Source: an uncultured Coriobacteriaceae bacterium (GTDB lineage: Bacteria; Actinomycetota; Coriobacteriia; Coriobacteriales; Coriobacteriaceae). From it: a stretch of 42,871 nucleotides of DNA. The DNA lies in assembly GCA_949298635.1 (NCBI GenBank), contig CASFXG010000017.1, positions 1 through 42,871 on the forward strand, written 5' to 3'. The position numbers were made by a program, and so were the translations under genes. Shown here piece after piece: positions 34,364 to 42,871 of this stretch (position 1 is its first letter; every line of letters starts with the position of its first letter). A model generated the notes under the pieces. It was not told where the DNA came from. It did not search any database and saw nothing but the letters and a program-made list of their open reading frames with translations.

Positions 34364-35035
34364 CTACTCCTGCAACACTTTGGGGACGGGGTCAAAAGTG
34401 TTGAATTCAACACTTTTGACCCCGTCCCCAAAGTGTTCGTCCCCAAAGTGTTGAACCATGCCGTGCAGACCGAATTCCGCGAGCGTCGCAGCCGTGCGAG
34501 CAAGCTCGTCGGGCGTGCGGGCGCAGCCCTCAAGCATCCAGCAACGCAAAAGCGCGAACAGGCCGCCCAACACATAGGCAAGGCACGCCTCCTGCTCGCA
34601 GGCGGGGATGATGCCGTCGAGCAGTCCGCGCTCCGCGATCTGCCGGCCGAACGCATGGCTCAGGTGCCGGTACAGCACATCGACGGGCACGCGCTCCACA
34701 TAGCGCCGGTCGCGCTCCATGCCTTCCGAGATCGTCTGCACGAGCACCGAGAAGAACACAGCGAGCGCCCGCTCCCGCTCGCCAGGCTCCACGCTGTTCG
34801 GCGCCGCCCGTTCCACTTCGTCGAGCACACGCGCGGCAAGCCCGTCCGTTATCGCTGCAAGCAGCCCGTCGATGCTTCCGAAATGCTGATAGAACGTCTT
34901 CCGGTCGACATCCGCCTCCTGCGCGATGGCGCTCACCGTGATGCGCTCGAACGGTCGCGTGACGAGCAGCCGCTCGAATGCGGAAACGATGAGGCGTCGG
35001 CTCCGCACCGCACGCCTATCTATGCCGTTCGTCAT
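34364..35035 (-). CDS. TetR-family regulator with REP-encoded C-terminus
   Basis: A 223-aa regulator. The N-terminal HTH reads RRLIVSAFERLLVTRPFERI, then TVSAIAQEADVDRKTFYQHFGS, with the family's TFYQHF motif. The ligand domain is variable. The last 30 or so residues (VQHFGDEHFGDGVKSVEFNT and on to KVLQE) are encoded by the inverted REP pair at 34373-34454, so the original end of the protein was probably replaced. The gene is divergent from the YhgE/Pip pair, which it most likely represses. The ATG at 35035 has a GGGGG site upstream; a start at 35095 is less likely. Confidence 0.88.
   Translation of the reverse strand: MTNGIDRRAVRSRRLIVSAFERLLVTRPFERITVSAIAQEADVDRKTFYQHFGSIDGLLAAITDGLAARVLDEVERAAPNSVEPGERERALAVFFSVLVQTISEGMERDRRYVERVPVDVLYRHLSHAFGRQIAERGLLDGIIPACEQEACLAYVLGGLFALLRCWMLEGCARTPDELARTAATLAEFGLHGMVQHFGDEHFGDGVKSVEFNTFDPVPKVLQE
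34373..34454. repeat. Inverted REP pair, CAACAC stem, inside the TetR gene
   Basis: Plus unit CAACAC, TTTGGGGACGGGGTCAAAA, GTGTTG (34373-34403), spacer AATT, then minus unit CAACAC, TTTTGACCCCGTCCCCAAA, GTGTTC (34408-34438) and a truncated third end (GTCCCCAAAGTGTTG). The pair is a perfect palindrome of about 64 bases centred on GAATTC. All of it is in the TetR reading frame. Confidence 0.9.
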
Positions 35036-35098
35036 CACATGCCCCCGATCTGTGGAGTAACTCTCGGAACGCCCCTCTTCGTTGCTTACCCACATATC

Positions 35099-35124
35099 TT
35101 ATTCCACATATGAGGATTATTCCA
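35099..35124. promoter_or_regulatory. TetR/Pip intergenic region with TTATTCCA direct repeats
   Basis: TTATTCCA occurs at 35099-35106 and again at 35117-35124, 18 bases apart, between the divergent TetR and YhgE/Pip genes. Overlapping CCACATAT words are also seen. This is the natural place for the TetR operator, but a clear inverted repeat is lacking, so the exact site is uncertain. Confidence 0.35.
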
Positions 35125-35235
35125 TAACTGGGTACCATGAGCGCACGACCGCCGTGCAGGATATGGCATACGGGCACATGCAACGCGCCGCACGCTCCCT
35201 GCCAGCAGAAGGCTTTCTTCACCCAAGGACCGCCC

Positions 35236-37818
35236 ATGCGCACCGCACTCAACATCTTCCGTCGCGACATCCGCCGCATCATGCGCAGCCCCGTCGCCGT
35301 CATCGTCACCGTAGGCGTCTGCATCATCCCGTCGCTCTATGCCTGGATTAACATCCTCGCCAACTGGGATCCCTACACCAACACCTCGACCATGCCTGTC
35401 GCCGTGGTCATAGAGGACGAAGGCGCACAGATACCCGGCATGGGGAACATCAACGCAGGCTCCATGGTGCGCGACCGCCTTGCCGAGAACGACCAGCTCG
35501 CTTGGACGTTTGTGCATGACGAGCAGGCCGCGCTCGACGGCGTGCGCGCGGGCACATACTACGCCGCGTTCGTGATACCGAGCGACTTCACTGCATCGCT
35601 CGCCCGCGTGCTCGACGGAGACGCCGAGCCCGCACATATCTCGTATTACGTGAACGAGAAGGCGAACGCGATCGCCCCGAAAGTGACCGATACCGGCGCC
35701 ACCGAACTCGAAACGCAAATCGCGAACGAATTCACACGCGTGGCGAGCGAAGCGGTTTCAGAGCGGCTCGGAGCGGCTGCTCGCTCCTTCACGACCGAGG
35801 CGCAAGCAACGCATGAAGCCCTGGGAAACTCGCTTGAAGACGCAAGCACGCTGTTGAACGACCTCGCCGATACCCTCGACGACGCGGGTATCGCGATCGC
35901 GTCCTCGCGCGAAGCGGTGACCGAAGCGAGCGCCACCCTTGATGACCTCGGCTCGGCGTCGCAGCGCCTCTCCAACAACCTCGACAGCGCGCTGGAAGAC
36001 CTCGGCACGACGCGCGAGCACGCCCAGACCTCGCTGACATCGCTTTCCCAGGCCCTGAACGAGGGCGCGAGCTCCATCGCTGGCATCGCGGCGAGTGGCT
36101 CATACGATATCGGGGCCATCGCCGGAGATATCGGCTGGGCACAGGGAAAACTCGACGGCGCACTCTCCGAGATTCGCGCATCGCTCGGCACCCTCGCCTC
36201 GCTCAAGGAGACGCTTCAGCAGGTGCGCGACGAGATAGCCGGCGTCGCGCCCGAGACGGATGCGGCGAAAAGCGCGCAGGAAGACGTCCTTGCGATGCTC
36301 GATGACGCCATCACGAGCCTCGATGCGTTCACGCAAGCGCAAACAGCCGCGCTCGACCGCCTGCAGGCGGCAGCGGACGACATCGCGGCAGGCGCGGAAA
36401 ACGCACGTGATCTCTCGAGCGCCATCGCCGAGGCGGCGAGCGCAGGGGCTGAGGGGCTCTCCGACCTCTCTTCCGTGCTCGCAAGCACCACGCTGCCAGA
36501 GCTTTCCCACGCCCTCGACAGCTTCGCCCAAGCGGGCGGCAGCGCGCAGGCCGGGGCAGTAGGCACCTCGAGCATGATTGAGCAGGCACGCGGCACGCTT
36601 TCCAGCCTCGATGCGGTGCTCGAACAGGCCGGGGCCGCGGTGTCGGCGACAGCGGAGGGTCTGCGCACGAGCGCTCAGACGCTAAACACCGTCGCACGCG
36701 ACCTCGACGCGCTTTCAAGTGCCTGGACGCTGCAAGAGCTTGAAGAGCTCGGGAACATCGACCCCGACGACATCGCCTCGATCATGGCGGAACCAGTCGC
36801 ACTCGACGCGCAGCCGGTCTTCCCGGTCGCAAACTACGGTTCGGGCGTCGCGCCGTTCTATACAAACCTCGCCCTGTGGGTAGGCGGCTTCGTACTCGTC
36901 GCCATCTACAAACTCGAGGTCGACGGAGAGGGCGTCGACTCCGCGACACCGCGCGACGCCTTCTTCGGACGATGGCTGCTCATCGTGACGCTCGGCATGG
37001 TGCAGGCGCTCATCTGCTGCACGGGCGACGTGCTCATAGGTGTGCAGTGCGCAAGTCCGCTCGCGTACGTGGCGGCGGGCATCGTGGAATCGCTCGTCTA
37101 CGTCTCGATCGTCTTCTCGCTCGCCATCGCCTTCAAACACGTGGGCAAGGCACTCGGCGTGCTCCTCGTGGTGCTGCAAATCCCCGGAGCCGCCGGCACC
37201 TACCCCATCGAGATGATGCCCGGCTTTTTCCAGGCAATCCACCCCTGGCTCCCCTTCACCTACGGCATCGCAGCGATGCGCGAGGCGGTCGCGGGCTTCT
37301 ATGGATACACGTATGCCGCAAGCATCGCGGCGCTCCTTGCCTTTCTTGCGCCCGCAGCGATCGTCGGCCTCGGCCTGCGGAGCCATCTCGCGAGCTTGGG
37401 CGCGCTCTTCGACCGGAGGCTCGCCGAAACCGATTTCATGGTGAGTGACCACCGGGGCATCGCATGCGGCACCCGCGGGATGGAGCGGCTCGCGAAGATG
37501 CTGCTCATCGAGCCCGAGGTGCGCCGCCGCTTCCAGATGCGCGCAAGCCGCTATCTTCAAACCTACCCGCGCCTCCTCAAGCGGGGCGTCGCCGCGCTCG
37601 TCGTCATCCCCATTGTGCTGCTTGCACTCATGTTTGTACTCCACCGTACCTTCGACTTGCTCATGCTGTGGGTCTGCTCGCTCACGGTCATCTCGGCCTA
37701 CCTCGTCGCCGTGGAATACCTGCGCGACCGCGCGCTCCGCATCGAGCTGCTCGCCCAGCTGAAACCCCATACCCTCCGAAGGCTCGCGCGAAGCGGCCGA
37801 AAGGCAGGTACACGATGA
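35236..37818 (+). CDS. YhgE/Pip-family membrane protein 1
   Basis: An 860-aa membrane protein. Near the N-terminus RIMRSPVAVIVTVGVCIIPSLYAW (one span) is followed by the family motif NWDPYTNTSTMPVAVVIEDEG. A long extracytoplasmic Ala/Ser/Asp-rich helical region (about residues 180-510) follows, then a C-terminal ABC-2-like block of six or so spans with GAAGTYPIEMMPGFFQAIHPWLPFTYGI. Relatives include Lactococcus Pip (phage receptor) and Bacillus YhgE. The role here is probably envelope-related transport or assembly. AAGGA is before the ATG at 35236. The next gene overlaps by ATGA, indicating tight coupling. A basic tail of about 100 residues with an extra span (after LGALFDRRLAETDF) is longer than in the partner. 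Confidence 0.9.
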   Translation: MRTALNIFRRDIRRIMRSPVAVIVTVGVCIIPSLYAWINILANWDPYTNTSTMPVAVVIEDEGAQIPGMGNINAGSMVRDRLAENDQLAWTFVHDEQAALDGVRAGTYYAAFVIPSDFTASLARVLDGDAEPAHISYYVNEKANAIAPKVTDTGATELETQIANEFTRVASEAVSERLGAAARSFTTEAQATHEALGNSLEDASTLLNDLADTLDDAGIAIASSREAVTEASATLDDLGSASQRLSNNLDSALEDLGTTREHAQTSLTSLSQALNEGASSIAGIAASGSYDIGAIAGDIGWAQGKLDGALSEIRASLGTLASLKETLQQVRDEIAGVAPETDAAKSAQEDVLAMLDDAITSLDAFTQAQTAALDRLQAAADDIAAGAENARDLSSAIAEAASAGAEGLSDLSSVLASTTLPELSHALDSFAQAGGSAQAGAVGTSSMIEQARGTLSSLDAVLEQAGAAVSATAEGLRTSAQTLNTVARDLDALSSAWTLQELEELGNIDPDDIASIMAEPVALDAQPVFPVANYGSGVAPFYTNLALWVGGFVLVAIYKLEVDGEGVDSATPRDAFFGRWLLIVTLGMVQALICCTGDVLIGVQCASPLAYVAAGIVESLVYVSIVFSLAIAFKHVGKALGVLLVVLQIPGAAGTYPIEMMPGFFQAIHPWLPFTYGIAAMREAVAGFYGYTYAASIAALLAFLAPAAIVGLGLRSHLASLGALFDRRLAETDFMVSDHRGIACGTRGMERLAKMLLIEPEVRRRFQMRASRYLQTYPRLLKRGVAALVVIPIVLLALMFVLHRTFDLLMLWVCSLTVISAYLVAVEYLRDRALRIELLAQLKPHTLRRLARSGRKAGTR

Positions 37819-40043
37819 AGCATATACTCGCCCTCCTGCGACGCGACGGGCGTCGCGCCTATGCGAACGCCGTCACCATCGTCGTCATGGCCGGCATCAT
37901 CGCCGTCCCCTCGTTCTACGCATGGTTCAACATCGCGGGAAGCTGGGACCCGTACGCCAACACGCGCGACCTCAAGGTCGCTGTCGCCAACACCGACGCC
38001 GGCTACGACGGTGAGCTCGTGCCCGTGCACGTCAACCTTGGCGAGCGCGTAGTGGCGGAGCTCTTGCAGTCGGAAAGCATCGGCTATGTTCCCGTTTCGA
38101 AAGACGAGGCGCTCGAGGGCGTGCGCGCCGGCACGTATTATGCCGCCGTCATCATCCCTGAGGACTATTCCGCTTGCCTCATGAGTGCGTTTTCCGCAAG
38201 CCCCCGGCGAGCGCGGATCGTCTTTGTGCAGAACGAGAAGGCGAACGCCATCGCCGAGATCGTCACGGACAAGGCGGGAACGGCCGTGGAACGCGATATC
38301 GAGACGAGTTTCGTCGCCGCCACGACCGACGTCGGAACGGCCGCGGCGACAGAACTCGCCTCCTCGCTCGACGACGGAGACCTCGCGACCATCGCGACGC
38401 ACCTCGAGGCCGCGCTCGGCGATGCTGCCCGCGAGCTGCGCACCGCCGCGGAAAACGCCCGCGCGTATGTAGAACTCACAGCGTCGACGCAGGCGCTTCT
38501 TGCGGGCAGCACGGAGACGTTCGACGCCGCGACAGGCCCGCTGCAAGATGCGGGCGACGCTCTCACCAACACGGCGGACGGCATGGAGGACGTCTCGGGG
38601 GCGCTCGACGAGACAACGACCTCCGCCGACGATGCCCTCGCCGACGCACACGAGCACCTGGGATCGGTATCCACCGCCGTGGACGATGCCTTCGAGGACG
38701 CCGGGCAGCAGGCGAGCGACTTGGCAGACGGCCTTTCGAACGTGAAGGCGGCCGTCGACGACCAGGCGTCGCAGCTCTCCGACCTTGCAGGGTCGCTCTC
38801 GGCGCAGATCGCCGCCGCGCAGCGGCTCGAGAAGCTGCTCCCCGAAAACAGCTCCAGCCGCGCTGCCGTCCACACCGCGATCGCCGCGCTCACCGGCATC
38901 GAAGACCGCCTGAACGATCTGCAGAGCGAGCTCACGGAGCTCTCTTCCGCACTCGAGGCGACCGCGCGAGATATCGCACAGGGAACAGCGAACGTACAGA
39001 CGGCGCGCGAGAAGCTCGACAACCTCATAGCAGACGCGCAGGCGGGCATCGATGCCGCACGCGACGCCTATGAGGACGGTGCGAGCGAAGCCCTCGCGGG
39101 GCTTGAGGACGGGGCGCGCGACGCCGCCGCGACCATCGCCGAGCTGCAAGGAGATGTCGCCGCGACGCTCGCCGCCGTCGACGACGCAACGAGCACGACC
39201 GCAGACGGGCTCGGCAGCGCCGCCCAATCGCTTGAAACGGCAGCTCGCGAACTCGATGCGTCCGCCGATTCGCTCGATGCCATGCAGGAGCGCCTCCACG
39301 CTGCCCTCGCCTCCTCCGACCTTGAGCAGGTTCGCGCCATCCTCGCTGCGAGCCCCGCCTCGCTCGCCTCCTTCATGGCGCGGCCGGTGCGGGTCGAGCG
39401 CACGGCAGTCTTTCCCGTCGAGAATAACGGTTCCGCCATGACGCCGTTCTACACGACGCTTTCGATATGGATCGGCGGCGTGGTGCTCGCCGCGCTCATC
39501 CGCGTGCGCCCGAGCGAGCGAGCGCTCAGGGAGACCGGCTGCACCGCAACCGAAGCCTATCTGGGGCGACTCGCGCTCTTCGCGGGCACCGGGCTTCTGC
39601 AGACGACGCTCATCTGCGCGGGCGACATCTTGTATCTCGAGGTACAGTGCGCACATCCCGTCCTCTTCCTGTTGGCGGGATGGGTCGCCTCGTTCGTGTT
39701 CGTGAACATCATCTACGCGCTCACCGCCTCGTTCGGAGACGTGGGCAAAGCGATCGCCGTCGTGCTCATGGTGCTCCAGGTCGCAGGCTCGGGCGGCACG
39801 TTCCCCCAGCAGATGCTTCCCGCAGGGTTCCAGCTCATCTACAGCTGGCTACCGTTCGTACATGCGGAAAACGCCATGCGAGCCGCGATGTTCGGCATAT
39901 GGAACGCCGATTTCTGGATCGAACTCGGGCTCTTGACCGCCTACCTCATGCCCGCGCTCTTACTCGGCCTCGTACTACGCCGACCCGTAATGCGCCTCAC
40001 CGCCTGGATGGAAGACGAGCTCGAAGCGACACAGGTGATGTAG
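37815..40043 (+). CDS. YhgE/Pip-family membrane protein 2
   Basis: A 742-aa paralogue of the preceding protein. N-terminal span NAVTIVVMAGIIAVPSFYAW, then GSWDPYANTRDLKVAVANTD, a long helical extracytoplasmic region rich in Ala, Asp and Thr, and a C-terminal membrane block with GSGGTFPQQMLPAGFQLIYS and WLPFVHAENAMRAA. The ATG overlaps the previous stop codon as ATGA, so equal amounts and a heteromeric complex are plausible. The end (RRPVMRLTAWMEDELEA) is repeated as a broken fragment at 33643-33717. Confidence 0.9.
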   Translation: MKHILALLRRDGRRAYANAVTIVVMAGIIAVPSFYAWFNIAGSWDPYANTRDLKVAVANTDAGYDGELVPVHVNLGERVVAELLQSESIGYVPVSKDEALEGVRAGTYYAAVIIPEDYSACLMSAFSASPRRARIVFVQNEKANAIAEIVTDKAGTAVERDIETSFVAATTDVGTAAATELASSLDDGDLATIATHLEAALGDAARELRTAAENARAYVELTASTQALLAGSTETFDAATGPLQDAGDALTNTADGMEDVSGALDETTTSADDALADAHEHLGSVSTAVDDAFEDAGQQASDLADGLSNVKAAVDDQASQLSDLAGSLSAQIAAAQRLEKLLPENSSSRAAVHTAIAALTGIEDRLNDLQSELTELSSALEATARDIAQGTANVQTAREKLDNLIADAQAGIDAARDAYEDGASEALAGLEDGARDAAATIAELQGDVAATLAAVDDATSTTADGLGSAAQSLETAARELDASADSLDAMQERLHAALASSDLEQVRAILAASPASLASFMARPVRVERTAVFPVENNGSAMTPFYTTLSIWIGGVVLAALIRVRPSERALRETGCTATEAYLGRLALFAGTGLLQTTLICAGDILYLEVQCAHPVLFLLAGWVASFVFVNIIYALTASFGDVGKAIAVVLMVLQVAGSGGTFPQQMLPAGFQLIYSWLPFVHAENAMRAAMFGIWNADFWIELGLLTAYLMPALLLGLVLRRPVMRLTAWMEDELEATQVM

Positions 40044-40190
40044 GGGCTGATCGCATGCCTGCGCTTGAACTTCAAACAGAACCCCCTCCCTATTTTTCCC
40101 GTTATGCGCGTGCCTGTGGGGTGACGTGCTATGCTGGGGTTGCCCGTCATCGGCGCATTCCATCAAGGCGAGCTATCAAACGGGGGTCGT

Positions 40191-41348
40191 ATGCTTACCG
40201 ACGCGGAACGCAGGCTCATCCAGAAGTACTATCTGCTGCCCAAGCTGGGACGGAAGGGCTTTGGGATCATCTTGGCGCTCAGCGCCGAATGGCTCTTTCT
40301 GAACATGCTCGACGACCTCGTCTTCCACAACCCGCAACCGCCCTATCTCGCCGGCTGGATCGCCTATTTCGCACTCGTGATCGCGCTGACGGCGTTTTGC
40401 TGCTATGCGTATCTCTCGGCCGCCTATGGCATGAGGAAGCCGGCATGGAAAACCATAGAACGAAAGCGCGCCGCGGCACGCAAACAGGCGCGCGAGCAGG
40501 CGAAGGCGGCCTCAGACGAAAACGGCGCCTCGCGCACGGCGCTTACCGCGGCCGCAGGCGTCGCCGCAGCCGGCCGCGTGCTCGCCGACGGCGTTCTCGA
40601 CGCGGCTGACATCGCATCTGCGGGCTACAGCGCCGCCGGAGTCGCGCGCTACACCGAAGCGACTGCCGGCATCTCCCGGGATGCCGCGCGGGTGGCGCAC
40701 GACCTGGGCGTTGAACTCCCCAACCCCAAACGCGTGAGCATGCTCATCCTGCTCGGCCTCCTCGCCGTGCTCGCCCTCACCTACGGCGTGCACTTCCTTG
40801 GCCGCATGGGGGCTATGGGCGAAGACCAACAGCAAGCCGCCGCGACGCTCTCCTCGATCGAGCGCACCTTCGAAGCCGAGGGTTTCTACGTTGTCGGCGC
40901 CAGTAGCGCCGAAGAGCACGATGCAAACGGCTACTCCATCTATGGCAATCTCTTCGAGATGGGCGACGACGGTACCCGCGTCGGGCTGCGCGTCGATAAC
41001 GAGGGCGTGGTGTACGAAGTGAGCTATACGCTCGATATCAATCCCGAGCTTTCACTCGAAGAGAACCTCGCGAAGGCCGAGGATGACCTCGCGCGCCTGC
41101 AAGCGGCCGTAGCCAAGCTCGATGTCCCCTTCGAACAGCCCGGACTCGCCGCCGAGATCGCACTGCCCGAAGCGTTCAAAGAAGCATTCCTCGCTGGCAC
41201 ACTCTACGAGGACATCTTCTTCAATCCAGACGACCTAGGCAGCGTCGACGGAGCCTATATGTGGTGCACCTTCGACACACGCTCCGAAGAGGACTGGATC
41301 GACGGCATGTGGCCATCGATCTGGCTCAGCCTGGAGACGGACTGGTAG
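40191..41348 (+). CDS. Membrane protein of unknown function
   Basis: A 385-aa protein not recognised. Hydrophobic spans occur at about residues 27-41 (FGIILALSAEWLFLN), 55-80 (AGWIAYFALVIALTAFCCYA) and 190-206 (MLILLGLLAVLALTYG). Between spans two and three lies an Ala/Arg/Lys-rich helical stretch (TIERKRAAARKQAREQAKAA), probably cytoplasmic. The C-terminal 170 residues look soluble and acidic, with GNLFEMGDDGTRVGLRVDNE and LSLEENLAKAEDDLARLQAA. GGGGG lies just before the ATG at 40191; an upstream ATG at 40131 is possible. It follows the YhgE/Pip pair after 147 bases with no strong terminator. Confidence 0.8.
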   Translation: MLTDAERRLIQKYYLLPKLGRKGFGIILALSAEWLFLNMLDDLVFHNPQPPYLAGWIAYFALVIALTAFCCYAYLSAAYGMRKPAWKTIERKRAAARKQAREQAKAASDENGASRTALTAAAGVAAAGRVLADGVLDAADIASAGYSAAGVARYTEATAGISRDAARVAHDLGVELPNPKRVSMLILLGLLAVLALTYGVHFLGRMGAMGEDQQQAAATLSSIERTFEAEGFYVVGASSAEEHDANGYSIYGNLFEMGDDGTRVGLRVDNEGVVYEVSYTLDINPELSLEENLAKAEDDLARLQAAVAKLDVPFEQPGLAAEIALPEAFKEAFLAGTLYEDIFFNPDDLGSVDGAYMWCTFDTRSEEDWIDGMWPSIWLSLETDW

Positions 41349-41399
41349 CGGACTGGTAGCGCACCGACCCCGCGCATGACAACATAACCAGGCTTCGTT

Positions 41400-41443
41400 G
41401 TCACGGCTCCCTTGTCCCCAACTGGGTACAATGGAGCCGTGAC
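41400..41443. repeat. Inverted repeat upstream of mrp
   Basis: GTCACGGCTCC (41400-41410) and GGAGCCGTGAC (41433-41443) are exact complements with a 22-base loop. A smaller pair TGACAAC/GTTGTCA (from 41378) partly overlaps. It lies 52 bases before the mrp start and could be an operator, a leader hairpin or a terminator of the preceding gene. Confidence 0.6.
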
Positions 41444-41494
41444 ACCCATATCCGGCACCGACGAGCACGCCGGATTCAGCATGAAAGGACATCC

Positions 41495-42358
41495 ATGGCT
41501 ACCTGTGAACATGCGTCTGCGGCGGGCGGTCAGACCGCGCCTACGCAGTTCGAAGAGAACAACCTTTCCGAGGCGAAACGCGTCATCGCCGTACTTTCTG
41601 GCAAGGGCGGGGTGGGTAAATCCCTCGTCACGGGCGCGCTCGCCGTCGAGCTCAACCGCCGCGGCCACACGGTCGGCATTCTCGACGCCGACATCACCGG
41701 CCCCTCCATCCCCAAGATGATGGGCATGAGCGGCCGGCGCGCGCACGGCCTGGGCAAGCTCCTGCTGCCCGAGATCTCCACGACGGGCATCAAGGTCATG
41801 TCGTCGAACCTCCTGCTCGAACACGAGACCGACCCGGTGCTCTGGCGAGGCCCCGTCATCGCGGGCGCCATCCGCCAGTTCTGGAGCGACACGTCCTGGG
41901 GCCCCATCGACTACCTGCTCGTCGATATGCCTCCCGGCACGGGCGATGTGGCGCTCACCGTGTTCCAGTCGCTGCCGGTCGACGGTATTGTCGTCGTGAC
42001 GAGTCCGCAGGACCTTGTGAGCATGATCGTGGCGAAAGCCGTGAACATGGCCGAGAAGATGAACGTGCCGATCCTCGGCCTCATCGAAAACATGAGCTAC
42101 GTCACCTGCCCGGATTGCGGCAAGAAGATTGAAGTCTTCGGCACGAGCAAGCTGGATGACGTCGCTCAGCAGTACGACCTCAAGGTGCTCGGACGCCTGC
42201 CCATCGACCCTGCGCTCGCGCTCGCCTGCGACGCCGGTGCCATCGAGGAAGCGCTGCCGCAGGATTTCCTGCCCGAAGCGACCGCCGTCTGCGAGGCTAT
42301 CCCCGCACATGAGGGCGCGCCCGAGGACGCGGCTCCCCAGGGCGACACGGAAGCATAA
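41495..42358 (+). CDS. mrp: Mrp/ApbC-type iron-sulfur cluster carrier ATPase
   Basis: A 287-aa P-loop protein of the ParA/MinD group. Deviant Walker A SGKGGVGKS (35-43), GILDADITGPSIPKMMG, DMPPGTGDVALT and LIENMSYVTCPDCGKK, whose Cys205 and Cys208 form the cluster-binding pair. Such proteins deliver Fe-S clusters to client enzymes. The length is short of the forms with an N-terminal DUF59 domain, which is absent here. AAAGGA precedes the ATG. Confidence 0.94.
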   Translation: MATCEHASAAGGQTAPTQFEENNLSEAKRVIAVLSGKGGVGKSLVTGALAVELNRRGHTVGILDADITGPSIPKMMGMSGRRAHGLGKLLLPEISTTGIKVMSSNLLLEHETDPVLWRGPVIAGAIRQFWSDTSWGPIDYLLVDMPPGTGDVALTVFQSLPVDGIVVVTSPQDLVSMIVAKAVNMAEKMNVPILGLIENMSYVTCPDCGKKIEVFGTSKLDDVAQQYDLKVLGRLPIDPALALACDAGAIEEALPQDFLPEATAVCEAIPAHEGAPEDAAPQGDTEA

Positions 42359-42392
42359 CGAAACGCCCACGTAAGAGCGGAGACGAACGGCC

Positions 42393-42871
42393 ATGGCGCG
42401 TACAGCACCGGCAACCTACGATGTGATCGTGATTGGCGGCGGGGCATCCGGCCTCGCCGCCGCCCTTACGTCCGCCCGTGCAGGCGCGCGCACGGCGATC
42501 GTCGAGTGCGACGTCGACTGCGGCCTGCCCATCCTCGCCACCGGCAACGGTCGGTGCAACCTCTCGAACGAGCGCCTGCGTCCCGCCCGATATCGCCATC
42601 CCGTCATAGCGCGCGCCGTTTTGGGCGAGCACCCGGAAGAGACGCTCGCTGCGTGGTTCGACAGCGTCGGCATCTGGACGACGAGCGACGAAGGCAGGCT
42701 CTACCCCATGAGCAAGCGTGCGGAATCCGTGCGCGACGCGCTTCTTGCCGCCTGCGAGCGCGCCGGCGTGGCGAAGCTTTGCGCGCACCGACTCATACAC
42801 GCCGCCTGGAATGCGGAAGACGGGCTCTGGAAACTTGAGACGCTCGCCCCTGCCGCGGCACTCCACGCGCC
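42393..42871 (+). CDS. BaiN/HI0933-type FAD-dependent oxidoreductase (N-terminal part)
   Basis: Only the first 159 codons are inside the window. The dinucleotide-binding motif VIVIGGGASGLAAA lies at about residues 11-24. The family-specific TGNGRCNLSNE follows at about 50, which distinguishes the BaiN/YhiN/HI0933 flavoproteins from other FAD oxidoreductases. BaiN itself is a bile-acid flavoprotein in gut clostridia, but most relatives are unassigned, so no bile-acid role is claimed. It begins 34 bases after mrp on the same strand. Confidence 0.88.
   Translation, partial: MARTAPATYDVIVIGGGASGLAAALTSARAGARTAIVECDVDCGLPILATGNGRCNLSNERLRPARYRHPVIARAVLGEHPEETLAAWFDSVGIWTTSDEGRLYPMSKRAESVRDALLAACERAGVAKLCAHRLIHAAWNAEDGLWKLETLAPAAALHA

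Overview
The window is high-GC DNA, and the gene order femX, uvrC, rapZ, whiA, gap, pgk, tpiA, (gpmI), secG is typical of actinobacteria. The NlpC/P60 hydrolase, the YhgE/Pip pair and overall codon style point to the class Coriobacteriia, most likely a Collinsella-like gut bacterium. The taxonomic call is an inference from gene order and protein flavour, not from a marker search. Many long open frames opposite real genes are shadows caused by the GC-rich third codon position and are left out.

Layout. 1-8115: an oligopeptide ABC transporter (oppA, oppB, oppC, oppD, oppF, all minus strand), followed by a second substrate-binding lipoprotein that runs off the left edge. 8332-14999: secG, a HAD phosphatase, a REP-associated tyrosine transposase (RAYT) boxed by its own palindromes, then the glycolytic operon gpmI, tpiA, pgk and gap. 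15354-20557: whiA, rapZ, uvrC and a FemAB-type transferase, all minus strand. 20627-20774: an unusual tRNA-Thr-like gene with a strong promoter and a hairpin. 20857-28994: a polytopic membrane protein, a divergent ATP-grasp ligase and DegT aminotransferase pair, MurJ, an NlpC/P60 hydrolase and a YbaK deacylase. 29133-33359: uvrA and nudC. 33495-35124: a patch of decayed gene fragments and palindromes, a GNAT acetyltransferase and a TetR regulator. 35236-42871: two overlapping YhgE/Pip membrane proteins, an unknown membrane protein, Mrp, and the start of a BaiN/HI0933-type flavoprotein.

How the genes fit together. The window joins peptide uptake, lower glycolysis, secretion, nucleotide excision repair (uvrA and uvrC) and cell-envelope work (MurJ, FemX, NlpC/P60, ATP-grasp with aminotransferase, YhgE/Pip). 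The TetR gene is divergent from the YhgE/Pip pair and probably controls it.

The most striking content is between the genes. At least four families of short palindromic elements occur. (1) A 19-base core reading TTTGGGGACGGGGTCGTTT or a close variant, closed by a short stem whose sequence differs between sites while pairing is kept. It surrounds the RAYT gene and recurs at 33.7 and 34.4 kb, where one inverted pair encodes the C-terminus of the TetR protein. (2) A three-copy array with an exact 51-bp period between uvrC and rapZ, also with a constant core and changing stems. (3) ACCCCAG-centred palindromes after whiA, uvrA and nudC, including a perfect 59-bp inverted repeat. (4) Two copies of a 33-41 bp palindrome centred on GTACCTGGTA. 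Two glycolytic enzymes (gap and gpmI) also lack short segments normally conserved in their families. The expected-length and motif comparisons are from memory of the families and need alignment.
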